8,109 nt of DNA from Deltaproteobacteria bacterium. GTDB taxonomy: Bacteria > Desulfobacterota > Desulfobaccia > Desulfobaccales > 0-14-0-80-60-11. The stretch covers positions 1-8,109 of the forward strand of contig JAMCQY010000164.1 in the NCBI GenBank assembly GCA_023381945.1. The letters run 5' to 3'. Below the pieces are notes generated by a model that worked only from the letters and a program-made list of their open reading frames with translations, had not been told where the DNA came from and searched no databases. Shown in pieces: positions 1-5,757 of the stretch. Each line of letters opens with the position of its first letter. The stretch's first letter is position 1. The position numbers and the translations under genes are program-made.

Positions 1-257
1 TCTTCGGCCCTTGCGGCGGCCGCTTCAGCCTTGTTGGCTGCGGCGGAGGCGCGCGGGGCGGGGACTTTGGCATCTTGTGCGGCCGCTTCAGCCTTTACTA
101 CCGACGCGGCTGCCCGATCTGCAGAAGCCTTAGCTTGCTCCATGTACATCTTGCACTGATCATAGTACTTTTGGCAGCAGCCAGCAGGACCTCCCAGCAC
201 CAGGGCAAAGACCGCGAGGAGAGCCAAGGCATAGCCTTTTCTCATCGCCTTCCTCAT
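1..257 (-). CDS. Lpp-like alanine-zipper lipoprotein, C-terminus outside window (copy 1)
   Basis: This open frame starts at ATG 257 and stays open for 85 codons to the left edge, so the C-terminus is missing. The start is supported by AAGGGGG at 264-270, six bases upstream. Residues 1-8 are basic (MRKAMRKG). A hydrophobic stretch follows, ending in GGPAGCC, which fits a lipoprotein signal with Cys27 as the lipidated residue, although Pro at -3 of the lipobox is unusual. The mature part is an Ala/Lys/Glu/Asp-rich helix with Ala at heptad spacing, as in Lpp/OprI-type alanine zippers that trimerise in the periplasm on an outer-membrane anchor. It is a clear paralog of the next gene (shared MRKA.RKG, KMY, AAAS, KAEAAA). 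It differs in having a VPAPRA segment near residues 65-70 that should break the helix. It probably belongs to one transcription unit with copy 2, which lies 57 bp upstream of it. The exact role is inferred: structural envelope lipoprotein. Confidence 0.75.
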   Translation of the reverse strand, partial: MRKAMRKGYALALLAVFALVLGGPAGCCQKYYDQCKMYMEQAKASADRAAASVVKAEAAAQDAKVPAPRASAAANKAEAAAARAE

Positions 258-276
258 CGATTACCCCCTTTCGGAG

Positions 277-305
277 AGAATTTTTCACTCCCCATTAGCT
301 GTCAA
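277..305 (-). promoter_or_regulatory. Weak candidate promoter for lipoprotein copy 1
   Basis: The minus strand has a perfect -35 hexamer TTGACA at 305-300 in the short gap between the two lipoprotein genes. The -10 region at 17-bp spacing is poor (AATTCT, 282-277; three of six matches). It could give copy 1 its own transcription, but read-through from copy 2 explains the layout equally well. Confidence 0.2.
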
Positions 306-314
306 CCCCGGGTG

Positions 315-605
315 CTACTTCCGCATCTTCTTCATCAGGCAGGCCTCAGCCTTTGCAGCTGCAGCCTCAGCCCGATCAGCCGCCGCCTCAGCCTTGTCAG
401 CCGAAGCTTTCGCGTCTGCCGCCGCCATTTCGGCGTTCCGTGCCGCGGTGTCTGCCTTAGCAGCCGAAGCCGCCGCTTGATCGGCGTACATCTTGGCTTC
501 GTCTACGTTTTTCTTGCAGGCGTCGCAGCAGCCTCCCACCATGGCGATAACAAACGCCATGATGATGGCCAAAGCAAAACCCTTCCTTACCAAAGCTTTC
601 CTCAT
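315..605 (-). CDS. Lpp-like alanine-zipper outer-membrane lipoprotein (copy 2)
   Basis: A 96-residue protein. Two adjacent ATGs exist (608 and 605). I choose 605 because AAGGGGGG at 613-620 then sits seven bases away and the N-terminus aligns with its paralog (MRKA.RKG). Basic residues, a hydrophobic core and MVGGCC (about residues 22-27) form a lipoprotein signal with Cys26 as the likely lipidated residue. A second Cys follows directly, with further Cys at 30 and 89. Residues 35-88 are an almost uninterrupted Ala-rich amphipathic helix (repeats such as KAEAAADRAEAAAAKAEA), typical of alanine-zipper coiled coils in Lpp/OprI-like proteins. The protein ends in KKMRK. E. coli Lpp ends in YRK, whose terminal Lys is linked to peptidoglycan, so an analogous attachment is possible but unproven. 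It was probably duplicated together with copy 1. A candidate promoter lies at 689-718. Confidence 0.85.
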   Translation of the reverse strand: MRKALVRKGFALAIIMAFVIAMVGGCCDACKKNVDEAKMYADQAAASAAKADTAARNAEMAAADAKASADKAEAAADRAEAAAAKAEACLMKKMRK

Positions 606-688
606 CATCTATCCCCCCTTCTCAAAGAGATGGTTAAAGGTTAAAGATGCGCACATTTAATAACAGCGGACCGAAAATATCAAGAAAA

Positions 689-718
689 ATTATGGCCCCG
701 GGAAATTTTTTTTTGCAA
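689..718 (-). promoter_or_regulatory. Candidate sigma70 promoter of the lipoprotein pair
   Basis: On the minus strand, TTGCAA (718-713) and CATAAT (694-689) are separated by 18 bp, matching the sigma70 consensus at 4/6 and 5/6 positions. The spacer holds an A-tract of nine. Transcription would start near 682 and give a leader of roughly 75 bases before the ATG at 605. This is the best match in the 621-873 spacer, which otherwise holds only AT-rich sequence and the hairpin at 789-825. Confidence 0.4.
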
Positions 719-788
719 TGGGGTTTTACCGGCGCTCATAAGTTCCTGATATTGGTAAAATATAAGAAGGAGTTTAGAAATATCAAGC

Positions 789-825
789 AAAAATATTCAC
801 GTAAGTGAATTTTTTATTTTTTTTT
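789..825 (-). terminator. Probable intrinsic terminator downstream of polA (bidirectional form)
   Basis: A 6-bp perfect stem, ATTCAC (795-800) and GTGAAT (805-810) with loop GTAA, is flanked by A/T tracts on both sides. Read on the minus strand it is followed by ATTTTT, which suits termination of polA about 65 bases after its stop. Read on the plus strand it is followed by a long T-rich run (811-825), but no plus-strand gene enters from the left. The stem is short and AT-rich, so strength is uncertain. Confidence 0.45.
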
Positions 826-873
826 GTAAGGTGCCTAAGCTTATCTATTTGATATAGCAATGGATAATTAATT

Positions 874-3558
874 TTACAGTTTTTCATAGGGGACCATTTC
901 TCCCCAATTTTTTCCGGACCGCAGGTCTACTGCCAGGGGCACCTTTAGGTCAACCACTCCCGGCATGACCCGTTGCACCAGCTTGGCGGTGGCGGCCAGT
1001 TCTGTTTCCGGCGCCTCGAAGAGCAATTCATCATGGATCTGCAGCAGCATGCGGCCGGCCAGAGCCGTGGCCCCCAAACCGGATTCCACCTCCAGCATGG
1101 CCTTCTTGATAATGTCCGCCGCAGTTCCCTGGAGAGGGGTATTAATGGCGGCGCGTTCCGCCTCCTGGCGCAGAAGGCGGTTGCTGCTGTGCAATTGGGG
1201 GATGCGGCGCCGGCGCCCCAGCAGGGTAGTAACCCAACCCTGCTCCCGGGCCGTCTCCAGGGTTTCGTCCAGATAGGCCTTGACCCGGGTGTGGCGGGCG
1301 AAATAGCGCTGGATAAAGTCCGCCGCCACCCGCTGGGGCACTCCCATCTGTTTGGCCAGGCCGAAGGGGCTGATGCCGTAAATGATGCCGAAGTTCACCA
1401 CCTTGGCTTGGCGCCGCATTTCCGAGGTCACCAGATCCGGGTGGATGCCGAAGACCTCCGCCGCGGTCTGCCGGTGGATGTCAATGCCTTCCCGGAAGGC
1501 CTTCAAGAGGATGGGATCTTCGGAAAAGTGGGCCAGCAGCCGGAGTTCCATCTGGGAATAATCCGCTGCCAGGAAGACGTGGCCAGGGGCCGGGATGAAG
1601 GCCTGGCGCACCTGTCCCCCCAATTCCCCCCGCACCGGAATATTTTGCAAATTTGGGTCCCGGCTGGAAAGGCGGCCGGTGGCCGCCATCGACTGCACGA
1701 AGGTGGTGTGAATCCGGCCGGTGGCGGGGTTGACCAGCTTTAAGAGGGCGTCCACATAGGTTGATTTGAGCTTGCCCATGGTGCGGTATTCCAAGATTTT
1801 AGCCGGCAGCGGGTGCTCAGCGGCCAGGGCCTGGAGCACCTCCACATCGGTGGACAGGGCCTTGCCCTTGGTCTTTTTTTGCGGGGTGAGGCGTAGCTTT
1901 TCAAACAGAACCCGGCCCAATTGCTGAGGAGAATTAATCAGAAACTCCTCTCCGGCCAGGTGGTAAATCTCCATTTCCAGGCTTTGCATGCCGGCTTCCA
2001 GGTCCTCACCGAAGCGCCGGAGAAAGTCCTGGTCCACACCTATTCCTAAGGCTTCCATGCGAGCCAGAACGGCCAGCAAGGGGAGCTCCAGGTTGAGGTA
2101 AAGCTCCCATAAACCCTCCCGTTCCAGCTCTGCTTTCAAGAGGGGCCAGAGATTGAGGGCGGCTTCGGCCCGGGAGGCCGCATAGACGCAGCCCAAATCC
2201 GGGGGCAGGTCCAGCACCGACAGTGGCCGGCCGGCCAGTTCCTTTGGTCCCGCCAGATTGAGGCCCAGGTAGTGCAGGGCGACATTCTCCAGGTTCTGCT
2301 CATAGCGGGCCGGGTCCAGCAGATAGGAGGCGAGAAGGATGTCGCCGGTGAAACCGGCGGACTGGCGGCCAAAACGGCCGGCGATCAGCAAGGCTGCCTT
2401 CAGGTCGGGGCCCACCTTGGCCACCCCCGGATCGGACCACAGCGGGCCCAGAACCTGCCAGAAGGCCTCAGCCGTTATTTGGTAAAGTGGGAGTTCGGCG
2501 CGCTCCGGTCCGAAAGGCACGTAAGCCGCGGCCCCGGTCTGCCAGGCCAGGGCCACTCCGGCCAGAGGCGTGGTGACCGGATGTTGGTCGCCTTGCGAGA
2601 AAAATAGGCCCAAGGTTCCGGCGGCCCGCATATCCGCGGCGAGCCGTGCCAAATCCTCCGGGGTCTGGATCAGCAGGCAGGTTTCCGGCGGCCGGGTGTC
2701 AAAGCCCAATTCCTTCACCAGCTTGTTAAATTCCAACTCCAGGAACAGCCGCCGCAGGCCCTCCCGGTCCGGAGGGCCGGGCTGCAGTGCCTCCAGATCC
2801 ACCTTGAGCGGCACGGCGCACTCCAGCACCGTCAGCCGATGGCTCAGGCGGGCCTGCTCGGCGTGCTCCTTTAATTTTTCTCTCAGGGACTTTTGCTTGA
2901 GCTGGTCAACCTGGGCCAACAAATTTTCCAGGCTGTGATATTCGGCGATCAGCTTCAGGGCAGTCTTCTCCCCGATGCCCGGCACCCCGGGGATGTTGTC
3001 GCTGGCGTCCCCGGCCAGGGACCGCACCTCGACCAGCTCCTCAGGGGTCAGGCCGTACTTCTCCCGGATGGCCGCCGGGTCGTAGCGGACCTCCTTCATC
3101 GGGTCCCACATGTCCACCCCTTCCTGCACCAGGGGCAGGAGGTCTTTATCGCCGGAGATGATCTCCACCTGGAAGCCTTTTTCTCTGGCCAGGTGCACCA
3201 GAGTGCAGATGAGGTCGTCGGCCTCGAAACCCTCGACGCGCAAGGCGGGCAAATGGAAGCCGTCAATGATCTTCTGGATGTACGGCAGCTGCATGACCAG
3301 CTCTTCCGGCATGCCGGGACGCTGGGCCTTATAATCGGGAAACTCGCGGTGCCGCTGGGTGGGACCCTTGCTGTCGAAGACCAGGGCCAGGTAGTGGGGC
3401 CGGCGCTCCTTGACCACCTTGAGGAGCATGTTGGTGACGCCGTACACGGCGTTGGTGGGCAAACCCTTGGAAGTGCTGAGGCCCCGGATGGCATGGAAGG
3501 CCCGGTAAAAATAGGAACTGATGTCGATTAGATAGAGTATCCGGGGTGCCTCGGCCAT
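874..3558 (-). CDS. polA: DNA polymerase I, proofreading domain degenerate
   Basis: An 894-residue family A DNA polymerase for Okazaki-fragment maturation and repair synthesis in the cytoplasm. The 5' nuclease domain (about 1-290) shows IDISSYFYRAFHA (7-23), FDSKG (61-65), EADDLI (112-117), GDKD (136-139) and the metal/H3TH region GDASDNIPGVPGIGEKTA (183-200). The 3'-5' exonuclease-like domain (about 295-485) lacks the catalytic acids: the Exo I position reads LGLFFS, Exo II reads GPDLKAA, and Exo III reads YAASRAE. It is therefore predicted to be inactive, as in Taq and Bacillus Pol I. The polymerase domain is intact: TGRLSSRDPNLQNIP (628-641), motif A DYSQMELR (666-673), motif B RRQAKVVNFGIIYG (715-728; Phe723, Tyr727) and motif C QIHDE (840-844). 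I chose ATG 3558 rather than the in-frame GTG at 3576 because GGAGGG (3564-3569) sits five bases before the ATG and would lie inside the longer form. Confidence 0.97.
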   Translation of the reverse strand: MAEAPRILYLIDISSYFYRAFHAIRGLSTSKGLPTNAVYGVTNMLLKVVKERRPHYLALVFDSKGPTQRHREFPDYKAQRPGMPEELVMQLPYIQKIIDGFHLPALRVEGFEADDLICTLVHLAREKGFQVEIISGDKDLLPLVQEGVDMWDPMKEVRYDPAAIREKYGLTPEELVEVRSLAGDASDNIPGVPGIGEKTALKLIAEYHSLENLLAQVDQLKQKSLREKLKEHAEQARLSHRLTVLECAVPLKVDLEALQPGPPDREGLRRLFLELEFNKLVKELGFDTRPPETCLLIQTPEDLARLAADMRAAGTLGLFFSQGDQHPVTTPLAGVALAWQTGAAAYVPFGPERAELPLYQITAEAFWQVLGPLWSDPGVAKVGPDLKAALLIAGRFGRQSAGFTGDILLASYLLDPARYEQNLENVALHYLGLNLAGPKELAGRPLSVLDLPPDLGCVYAASRAEAALNLWPLLKAELEREGLWELYLNLELPLLAVLARMEALGIGVDQDFLRRFGEDLEAGMQSLEMEIYHLAGEEFLINSPQQLGRVLFEKLRLTPQKKTKGKALSTDVEVLQALAAEHPLPAKILEYRTMGKLKSTYVDALLKLVNPATGRIHTTFVQSMAATGRLSSRDPNLQNIPVRGELGGQVRQAFIPAPGHVFLAADYSQMELRLLAHFSEDPILLKAFREGIDIHRQTAAEVFGIHPDLVTSEMRRQAKVVNFGIIYGISPFGLAKQMGVPQRVAADFIQRYFARHTRVKAYLDETLETAREQGWVTTLLGRRRRIPQLHSSNRLLRQEAERAAINTPLQGTAADIIKKAMLEVESGLGATALAGRMLLQIHDELLFEAPETELAATAKLVQRVMPGVVDLKVPLAVDLRSGKNWGEMVPYEKL

Positions 3559-3563
3559 AGTCG

Positions 3564-3569
3564 CCCTCC
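3564..3569 (-). promoter_or_regulatory. Ribosome binding site deciding the polA start
   Basis: GGAGGG on the minus strand lies five bases upstream of ATG 3558. It falls within the codons of the longer GTG-started version (3576), which supports the shorter 894-residue protein. Confidence 0.7.
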
Positions 3570-3575
3570 GGTTCA

Positions 3576-3604
3576 CTTATAATCCTGAAAAGTTCAAAGT
3601 TCAA
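3576..3604 (-). promoter_or_regulatory. Candidate polA promoter using a repeat heptamer as -35
   Basis: On the minus strand TTGAAC (3604-3599) and TATAAG (3581-3576) are 17 bp apart (4/6 and 5/6 consensus matches). The -35 hexamer is part of the tandem heptamer array. The predicted start, near 3569, would leave a leader of only about 11 bases that begins at the Shine-Dalgarno sequence. That is unusually short, so the call is tentative. Confidence 0.3.
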
Positions 3605-3619
3605 GGCTCAAAGTTCAAA
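3592..3619. repeat. Four tandem heptamers upstream of polA
   Basis: Four consecutive 7-bp units read GTTCAAA, GTTCAAG, GCTCAAA, GTTCAAA, followed by a partial GTTT. They lie 34 bp upstream of the polA start codon. On the minus strand most units present TTGAAC, a -35-like hexamer, at 7-bp steps. They may be a slippage-derived spacer repeat or a regulatory site. Confidence 0.75.
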
Positions 3620-3668
3620 GTTTGTCGGGGGGCGCATCCTATATATAGCGATTGCCAAAAATAATTTC

Positions 3669-3730
3669 TTGTAGGGGCGCACCCGCGTGTGCGCCCTCCT
3701 GCGGGCGGATACATGGGTCCGCCCCTACAA
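3669..3730. repeat. 62-bp inverted-repeat element with two internal hairpins (MITE-like)
   Basis: The ends are perfect 11-bp inverted repeats, TTGTAGGGGCG (3669-3679) and CGCCCCTACAA (3720-3730). Two further perfect stems lie inside: GGGCGCAC/GTGCGCCC (3675-3682 and 3689-3696, 6-base loop) and GGGCGGA/TCCGCCC (3703-3709 and 3718-3724, 8-base loop). Both overlap the outer stem, so the element could switch between one long stem and two hairpins. It has no coding capacity. A TC dinucleotide flanks both ends, too short to call a target duplication. Its form matches non-autonomous dispersed repeats of GC-rich bacteria; copy number cannot be judged here. Confidence 0.7.
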
Positions 3731-3806
3731 TCCATCGGGTTATCGGAAAAAACTTTTGACTTCACGCCAAGATGCCAAGGAGCGAAGCAATGGTCAAAAA
3801 TTAATT

Positions 3807-3826
3807 GGGCGGCTCGAAAGCCGCCC
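3807..3826 (-). terminator. GC hairpin, possible terminator for the ABM/SRPBCC-remnant transcript
   Basis: A perfect 8-bp stem, GGGCGGCT/AGCCGCCC, encloses a four-base loop that reads TTCG on the minus strand, a stable tetraloop type. On that strand it is followed by AATTAATTTTTG, an imperfect T-tract. It lies about 105 bases beyond the end of the SRPBCC remnant, so it could end that transcript. It could equally be just another dispersed palindrome. Confidence 0.4.
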
Positions 3827-3849
3827 CTGAACTATTTTAGAGGTTGGTG

Positions 3850-3870
3850 GGGCGGGCGTCTCGCCCGCCC
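3850..3870. repeat. 9-bp GC-rich palindrome
   Basis: GGGCGGGCG (3850-3858) and CGCCCGCCC (3862-3870) form a perfect stem with a TCT loop. No T-tract follows on either strand, which argues against an intrinsic terminator. It is one of the palindromes clustered in the repeat island. Confidence 0.65.
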
Positions 3871-3931
3871 TCAGGCTCGTCAGGCCCATCCTAGATTTCG
3901 CATCTTTGCGGCGTTGTGTCTTTGTGCGGGA

Positions 3932-4147
3932 TTATTTCCCTTCCAGTAGAGCCTTCAAGGCCTCCAGGTCCCGAGCGACCCAGTCAGCATCAGCCTCGAA
4001 CTTTTCATTCGACATATTTGGCTGGCGAAACAAGGTAAAGATAATTTCACTGCCGCCGCCATTGGCCGCAACCCGCATGGGCATGTAAAGTTCCGGCCCG
4101 GATTCCGGGATGGCATAATGATCCAGCACTCCAAAATTATTCCGCCG
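3932..4147 (-). pseudogene. 5'-truncated SRPBCC (polyketide cyclase-like) gene remnant
   Basis: The frame from codon 4147-4145 to TAA at 3932 encodes about 71 residues. They resemble only the C-terminal half of a family of SRPBCC/START-fold proteins of about 140 residues, recognised from memory: FGVLDHYA, then PMRVAANGGGSEIIFTLFRQP, a MSNEKFEADADWV stretch and DLEALKALLEGK. The family-like match begins almost directly after the stop codon of the upstream ABM gene, which occupies the same frame. The first half of the domain (substrate-cavity helices and strands) is absent. The only nearby start is GTG at 4129, inside the conserved FGVLDH segment and without a well-spaced Shine-Dalgarno. The simplest reading is a deletion remnant. 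A translated 66-residue small protein starting at GTG 4129 cannot be excluded, because the frame is undamaged. The catalytic role is unknown; such folds bind hydrophobic ligands. Confidence 0.6.
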
Positions 4148-4429
4148 TTAATAAGTGAAGGCCCGGACCACCGTTGGCGTGCCCAGCAACTTGTCGACTT
4201 CCTGCTGAATTTTTTGCCTTTCCGGGTTCTTGAACCAGTCCTGCCAGTGCTCCAGTGACTCCCAGGCGCTGATCACCAGGTAATGGTTGGGGTCGTCCAC
4301 CGCATGCAGGGTCTCTCCGGAAATGTAACCCGGCTGCTGCATAGCCAGCACCCGCATCTGGCGCATCAATAAGACCGCCTCCTTAACATGCCTCCCCCGG
4401 ATCGTTCTTTCCAGCAGCACCTTGATCAT
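4148..4429 (-). CDS. Antibiotic biosynthesis monooxygenase (ABM) domain protein
   Basis: A 93-residue single-domain protein of the dimeric alpha/beta-barrel ABM superfamily, which includes YgiN-like quinol monooxygenases and IsdG-like haem-degrading enzymes. Features seen: an N-terminal strand MIKVLLERTI, a helix with MRQMRVLAMQQPGYISGE (the QPGYISGE turn is typical), the strand HYLVISAWESLEHWQDW (about 49-65), then a helix with ERQKIQQEVDKLL and a closing strand TVVRAFTY. Length matches stand-alone members. ATG 4429 is preceded by GGAGG with good spacing. It is probably cytoplasmic. The substrate cannot be predicted; the name is historical and does not imply antibiotic synthesis. It lies divergent to the dGTPase-like gene. 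Its stop codon directly abuts the SRPBCC remnant in the same frame. I found no convincing -10/-35 pair for it. Confidence 0.85.
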   Translation of the reverse strand: MIKVLLERTIRGRHVKEAVLLMRQMRVLAMQQPGYISGETLHAVDDPNHYLVISAWESLEHWQDWFKNPERQKIQQEVDKLLGTPTVVRAFTY

Positions 4430-4531
4430 GGCTTCCTCCCTGGCGCGGACTTACGGCTGTGCTTCCCGCGACTGCCCCCAAAAGTTAACCACCATCGCGG
4501 AAAAATCCAGGGTCCATTAAACTTCAAACTC

Positions 4532-4560
4532 TTGAGAGGGGTTAAGTCCTGTGTTATGAT
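4532..4560 (+). promoter_or_regulatory. Strong candidate sigma70 promoter of the dGTPase-EEP-Ldt cluster
   Basis: TTGAGA (4532-4537) and TATGAT (4555-4560) are separated by exactly 17 bp and each match the consensus at five of six positions. Transcription would start near 4567 and give a leader of about 20 bases. An imperfect dyad, roughly 4521-4547 (ACTT..AACTCT / AGAGGGGTTAAGT), overlaps the -35 and might be an operator; that part is speculative. Confidence 0.65.
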
Positions 4561-4586
4561 AATAATCCGGGGATTTGGGTGTTTTA

Positions 4587-5750
4587 ATGGTCAACTTAGC
4601 GGAATTACGGCAAATTTTGGATCGGCAAGAAGAGGCTTGGCTCTCGCCCTACGCCAGCCGCTCCACCCAGGCCATTCGCCGGCGCTTCGAAGAGTCCATT
4701 GCCCGGGACCACCGCCAGGATTTCGCGGTGGACGCCGACCGCATCCTCCACTCCCGGGCCTACACCCGCTACATCGACAAGACCCAGGTCTTTTACCTCA
4801 TCGATCATGAGCACATCAGCCACCGGGTGCTGCACGTTCAGCTGCTCTCCAAGATCGCCCGCACTATCGGCAAGTTTCTGCGCCTGAACGAAGACCTCCT
4901 GGAGGCCATCGCCCTGGGGCACGATATCGGCCACCCGCCCTTCGGCCACGATGGCGAGCGCATCCTCTCGGGCCTCTGCCGGGCCCATGGCATCGGTCCC
5001 TTTCTCCACAGCATCCAGGGCGTGCGCTTTCTTGATCGTCTGGAGAAGAATGGCCGCGGCCTTAACCTGTCTCTCCAGGTTCTGGACGGTATCCTGAGCC
5101 ATGACGGGGAAACCCACCTGGAGCGCCTCTCGCCCCAGCGAGACAAAACCTTCGCCGACCTGGAGGGGGACATCCGCCGCAAACTGGCGGACCCCGAGGT
5201 TTCCCTCACGCCCATGACCCTGGAGGGCTGCGTGGTGCGGCTGGCCGACACCATCAGCTACATCGGCCGCGACCTGGAGGACGCCATCACCCTAAACCTG
5301 GTGCAGCGGGAGGAGTTGCCCGGCGAAGTGGCGGCGCGGTTAGGCCGCACCAACGGCGCCATTGTTTACTCCCTGGTGACCGACCTGATCACCCATAGTT
5401 TCGAAAAGGACTATGTGGGTTACAGCCCCGATGTGGGAGCTGTCTTAAAGCGCCTCAAGGAATTTAATTACGAGCGGATTTATAACAATCCCCTTATCAA
5501 AAGTGAGACGGCCAAGATCGAGGGCCTGTTCGAGCGTCTGTTCGAGCAGTTTCTGGGGGACTTCAATGAGGACCGGCGCCACTCCCACGTCTGGACCGAC
5601 TTTCTGGCTCCCATGGACCCGGCGTACCTTTCGGGCCATCAGCCGGCAGAGATCGTGCGGGATTTCCTGGCTTCCATGACCGACGCCTATTTCCTGCGCC
5701 TCTCACAGGAGCTTTTCTTCCCGCAACGCCTGCGCGAAGGGTTTGCGTAA
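4587..5750 (+). CDS. dgt: dGTPase-like HD-domain deoxynucleoside triphosphate triphosphohydrolase
   Basis: A 387-residue cytoplasmic HD-superfamily enzyme. Family members split dNTPs, classically dGTP, into deoxynucleoside and tripolyphosphate. Visible family signatures: RILHSRAYTRYIDKTQVF (52-69), HRVLHVQLLSKIARTIG (79-95) with the likely metal ligand His83, HDIGHPPFGHDGE (112-124) carrying the His-Asp pair, and RLADTISYIGRDLEDAI (218-234) with the last ligand Asp221. The C-terminal half includes YNNPLIKSE and EIVRDFLASMTDAYF, also typical of Dgt relatives. It is shorter than E. coli Dgt (about 500) but within the range of other bacterial homologues. I prefer ATG 4587 with GGGTG five bases upstream over TTG 4575. 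Substrate preference cannot be read from sequence. It is the first gene of the plus-strand cluster, downstream of the promoter at 4532-4560; the next start is 7 bp after its stop. Confidence 0.9.
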   Translation: MVNLAELRQILDRQEEAWLSPYASRSTQAIRRRFEESIARDHRQDFAVDADRILHSRAYTRYIDKTQVFYLIDHEHISHRVLHVQLLSKIARTIGKFLRLNEDLLEAIALGHDIGHPPFGHDGERILSGLCRAHGIGPFLHSIQGVRFLDRLEKNGRGLNLSLQVLDGILSHDGETHLERLSPQRDKTFADLEGDIRRKLADPEVSLTPMTLEGCVVRLADTISYIGRDLEDAITLNLVQREELPGEVAARLGRTNGAIVYSLVTDLITHSFEKDYVGYSPDVGAVLKRLKEFNYERIYNNPLIKSETAKIEGLFERLFEQFLGDFNEDRRHSHVWTDFLAPMDPAYLSGHQPAEIVRDFLASMTDAYFLRLSQELFFPQRLREGFA

Positions 5751-5757
5751 GACCGCC

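Larger units (their letters stand above)
3767..3908. repeat. Segment bounded by imperfect inverted 12-mers, enclosing two hairpins
   Basis: CCAAGATGCCAA (3767-3778) and the reverse complement of 3897-3908 (CAAAGATGCGAA) match at 10 of 12 positions, so the segment has imperfect inverted ends. Both arms sit within longer stretches rich in GCCAAG and CTTTGCG words that resemble dispersed intergenic repeats of environmental bacteria (from memory). The rest of the gene-free 3577-3931 stretch holds the tandem heptamers and the 62-bp element; I see no gene in it. Confidence 0.4.

Noticed and set aside
75..644. 189-residue plus-strand open frame across both lipoprotein genes
   Set aside because: It runs antisense to two paralogous lipoproteins with good ribosome binding sites. 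Its Ser/Leu/Arg-rich composition is the mirror of Ala-rich codons.
973..1743. 256-residue plus-strand open frame opposite polA
   Set aside because: It is fully antisense to the conserved polymerase domain. High GC content keeps the complementary frame open, and its sequence lacks recognisable motifs.
2893..3531. 212-residue plus-strand open frame opposite the 5' nuclease domain of polA
   Set aside because: Antisense shadow of a strongly conserved domain, with no ribosome binding site or family resemblance.
3592..3619. CRISPR-like array
   Set aside because: The units are 7 bp and directly adjacent with no spacers, so this is a short tandem repeat.
3689..3949. 86-residue plus-strand open frame in the repeat island
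   Set aside because: It is made mostly of palindromic repeats and overlaps the end of the SRPBCC remnant. It has no domain, and the repeats explain the sequence.
4605..5117. 170-residue minus-strand open frame opposite the dGTPase-like gene
   Set aside because: It is antisense to the HD motifs, which are clearly the coding strand.
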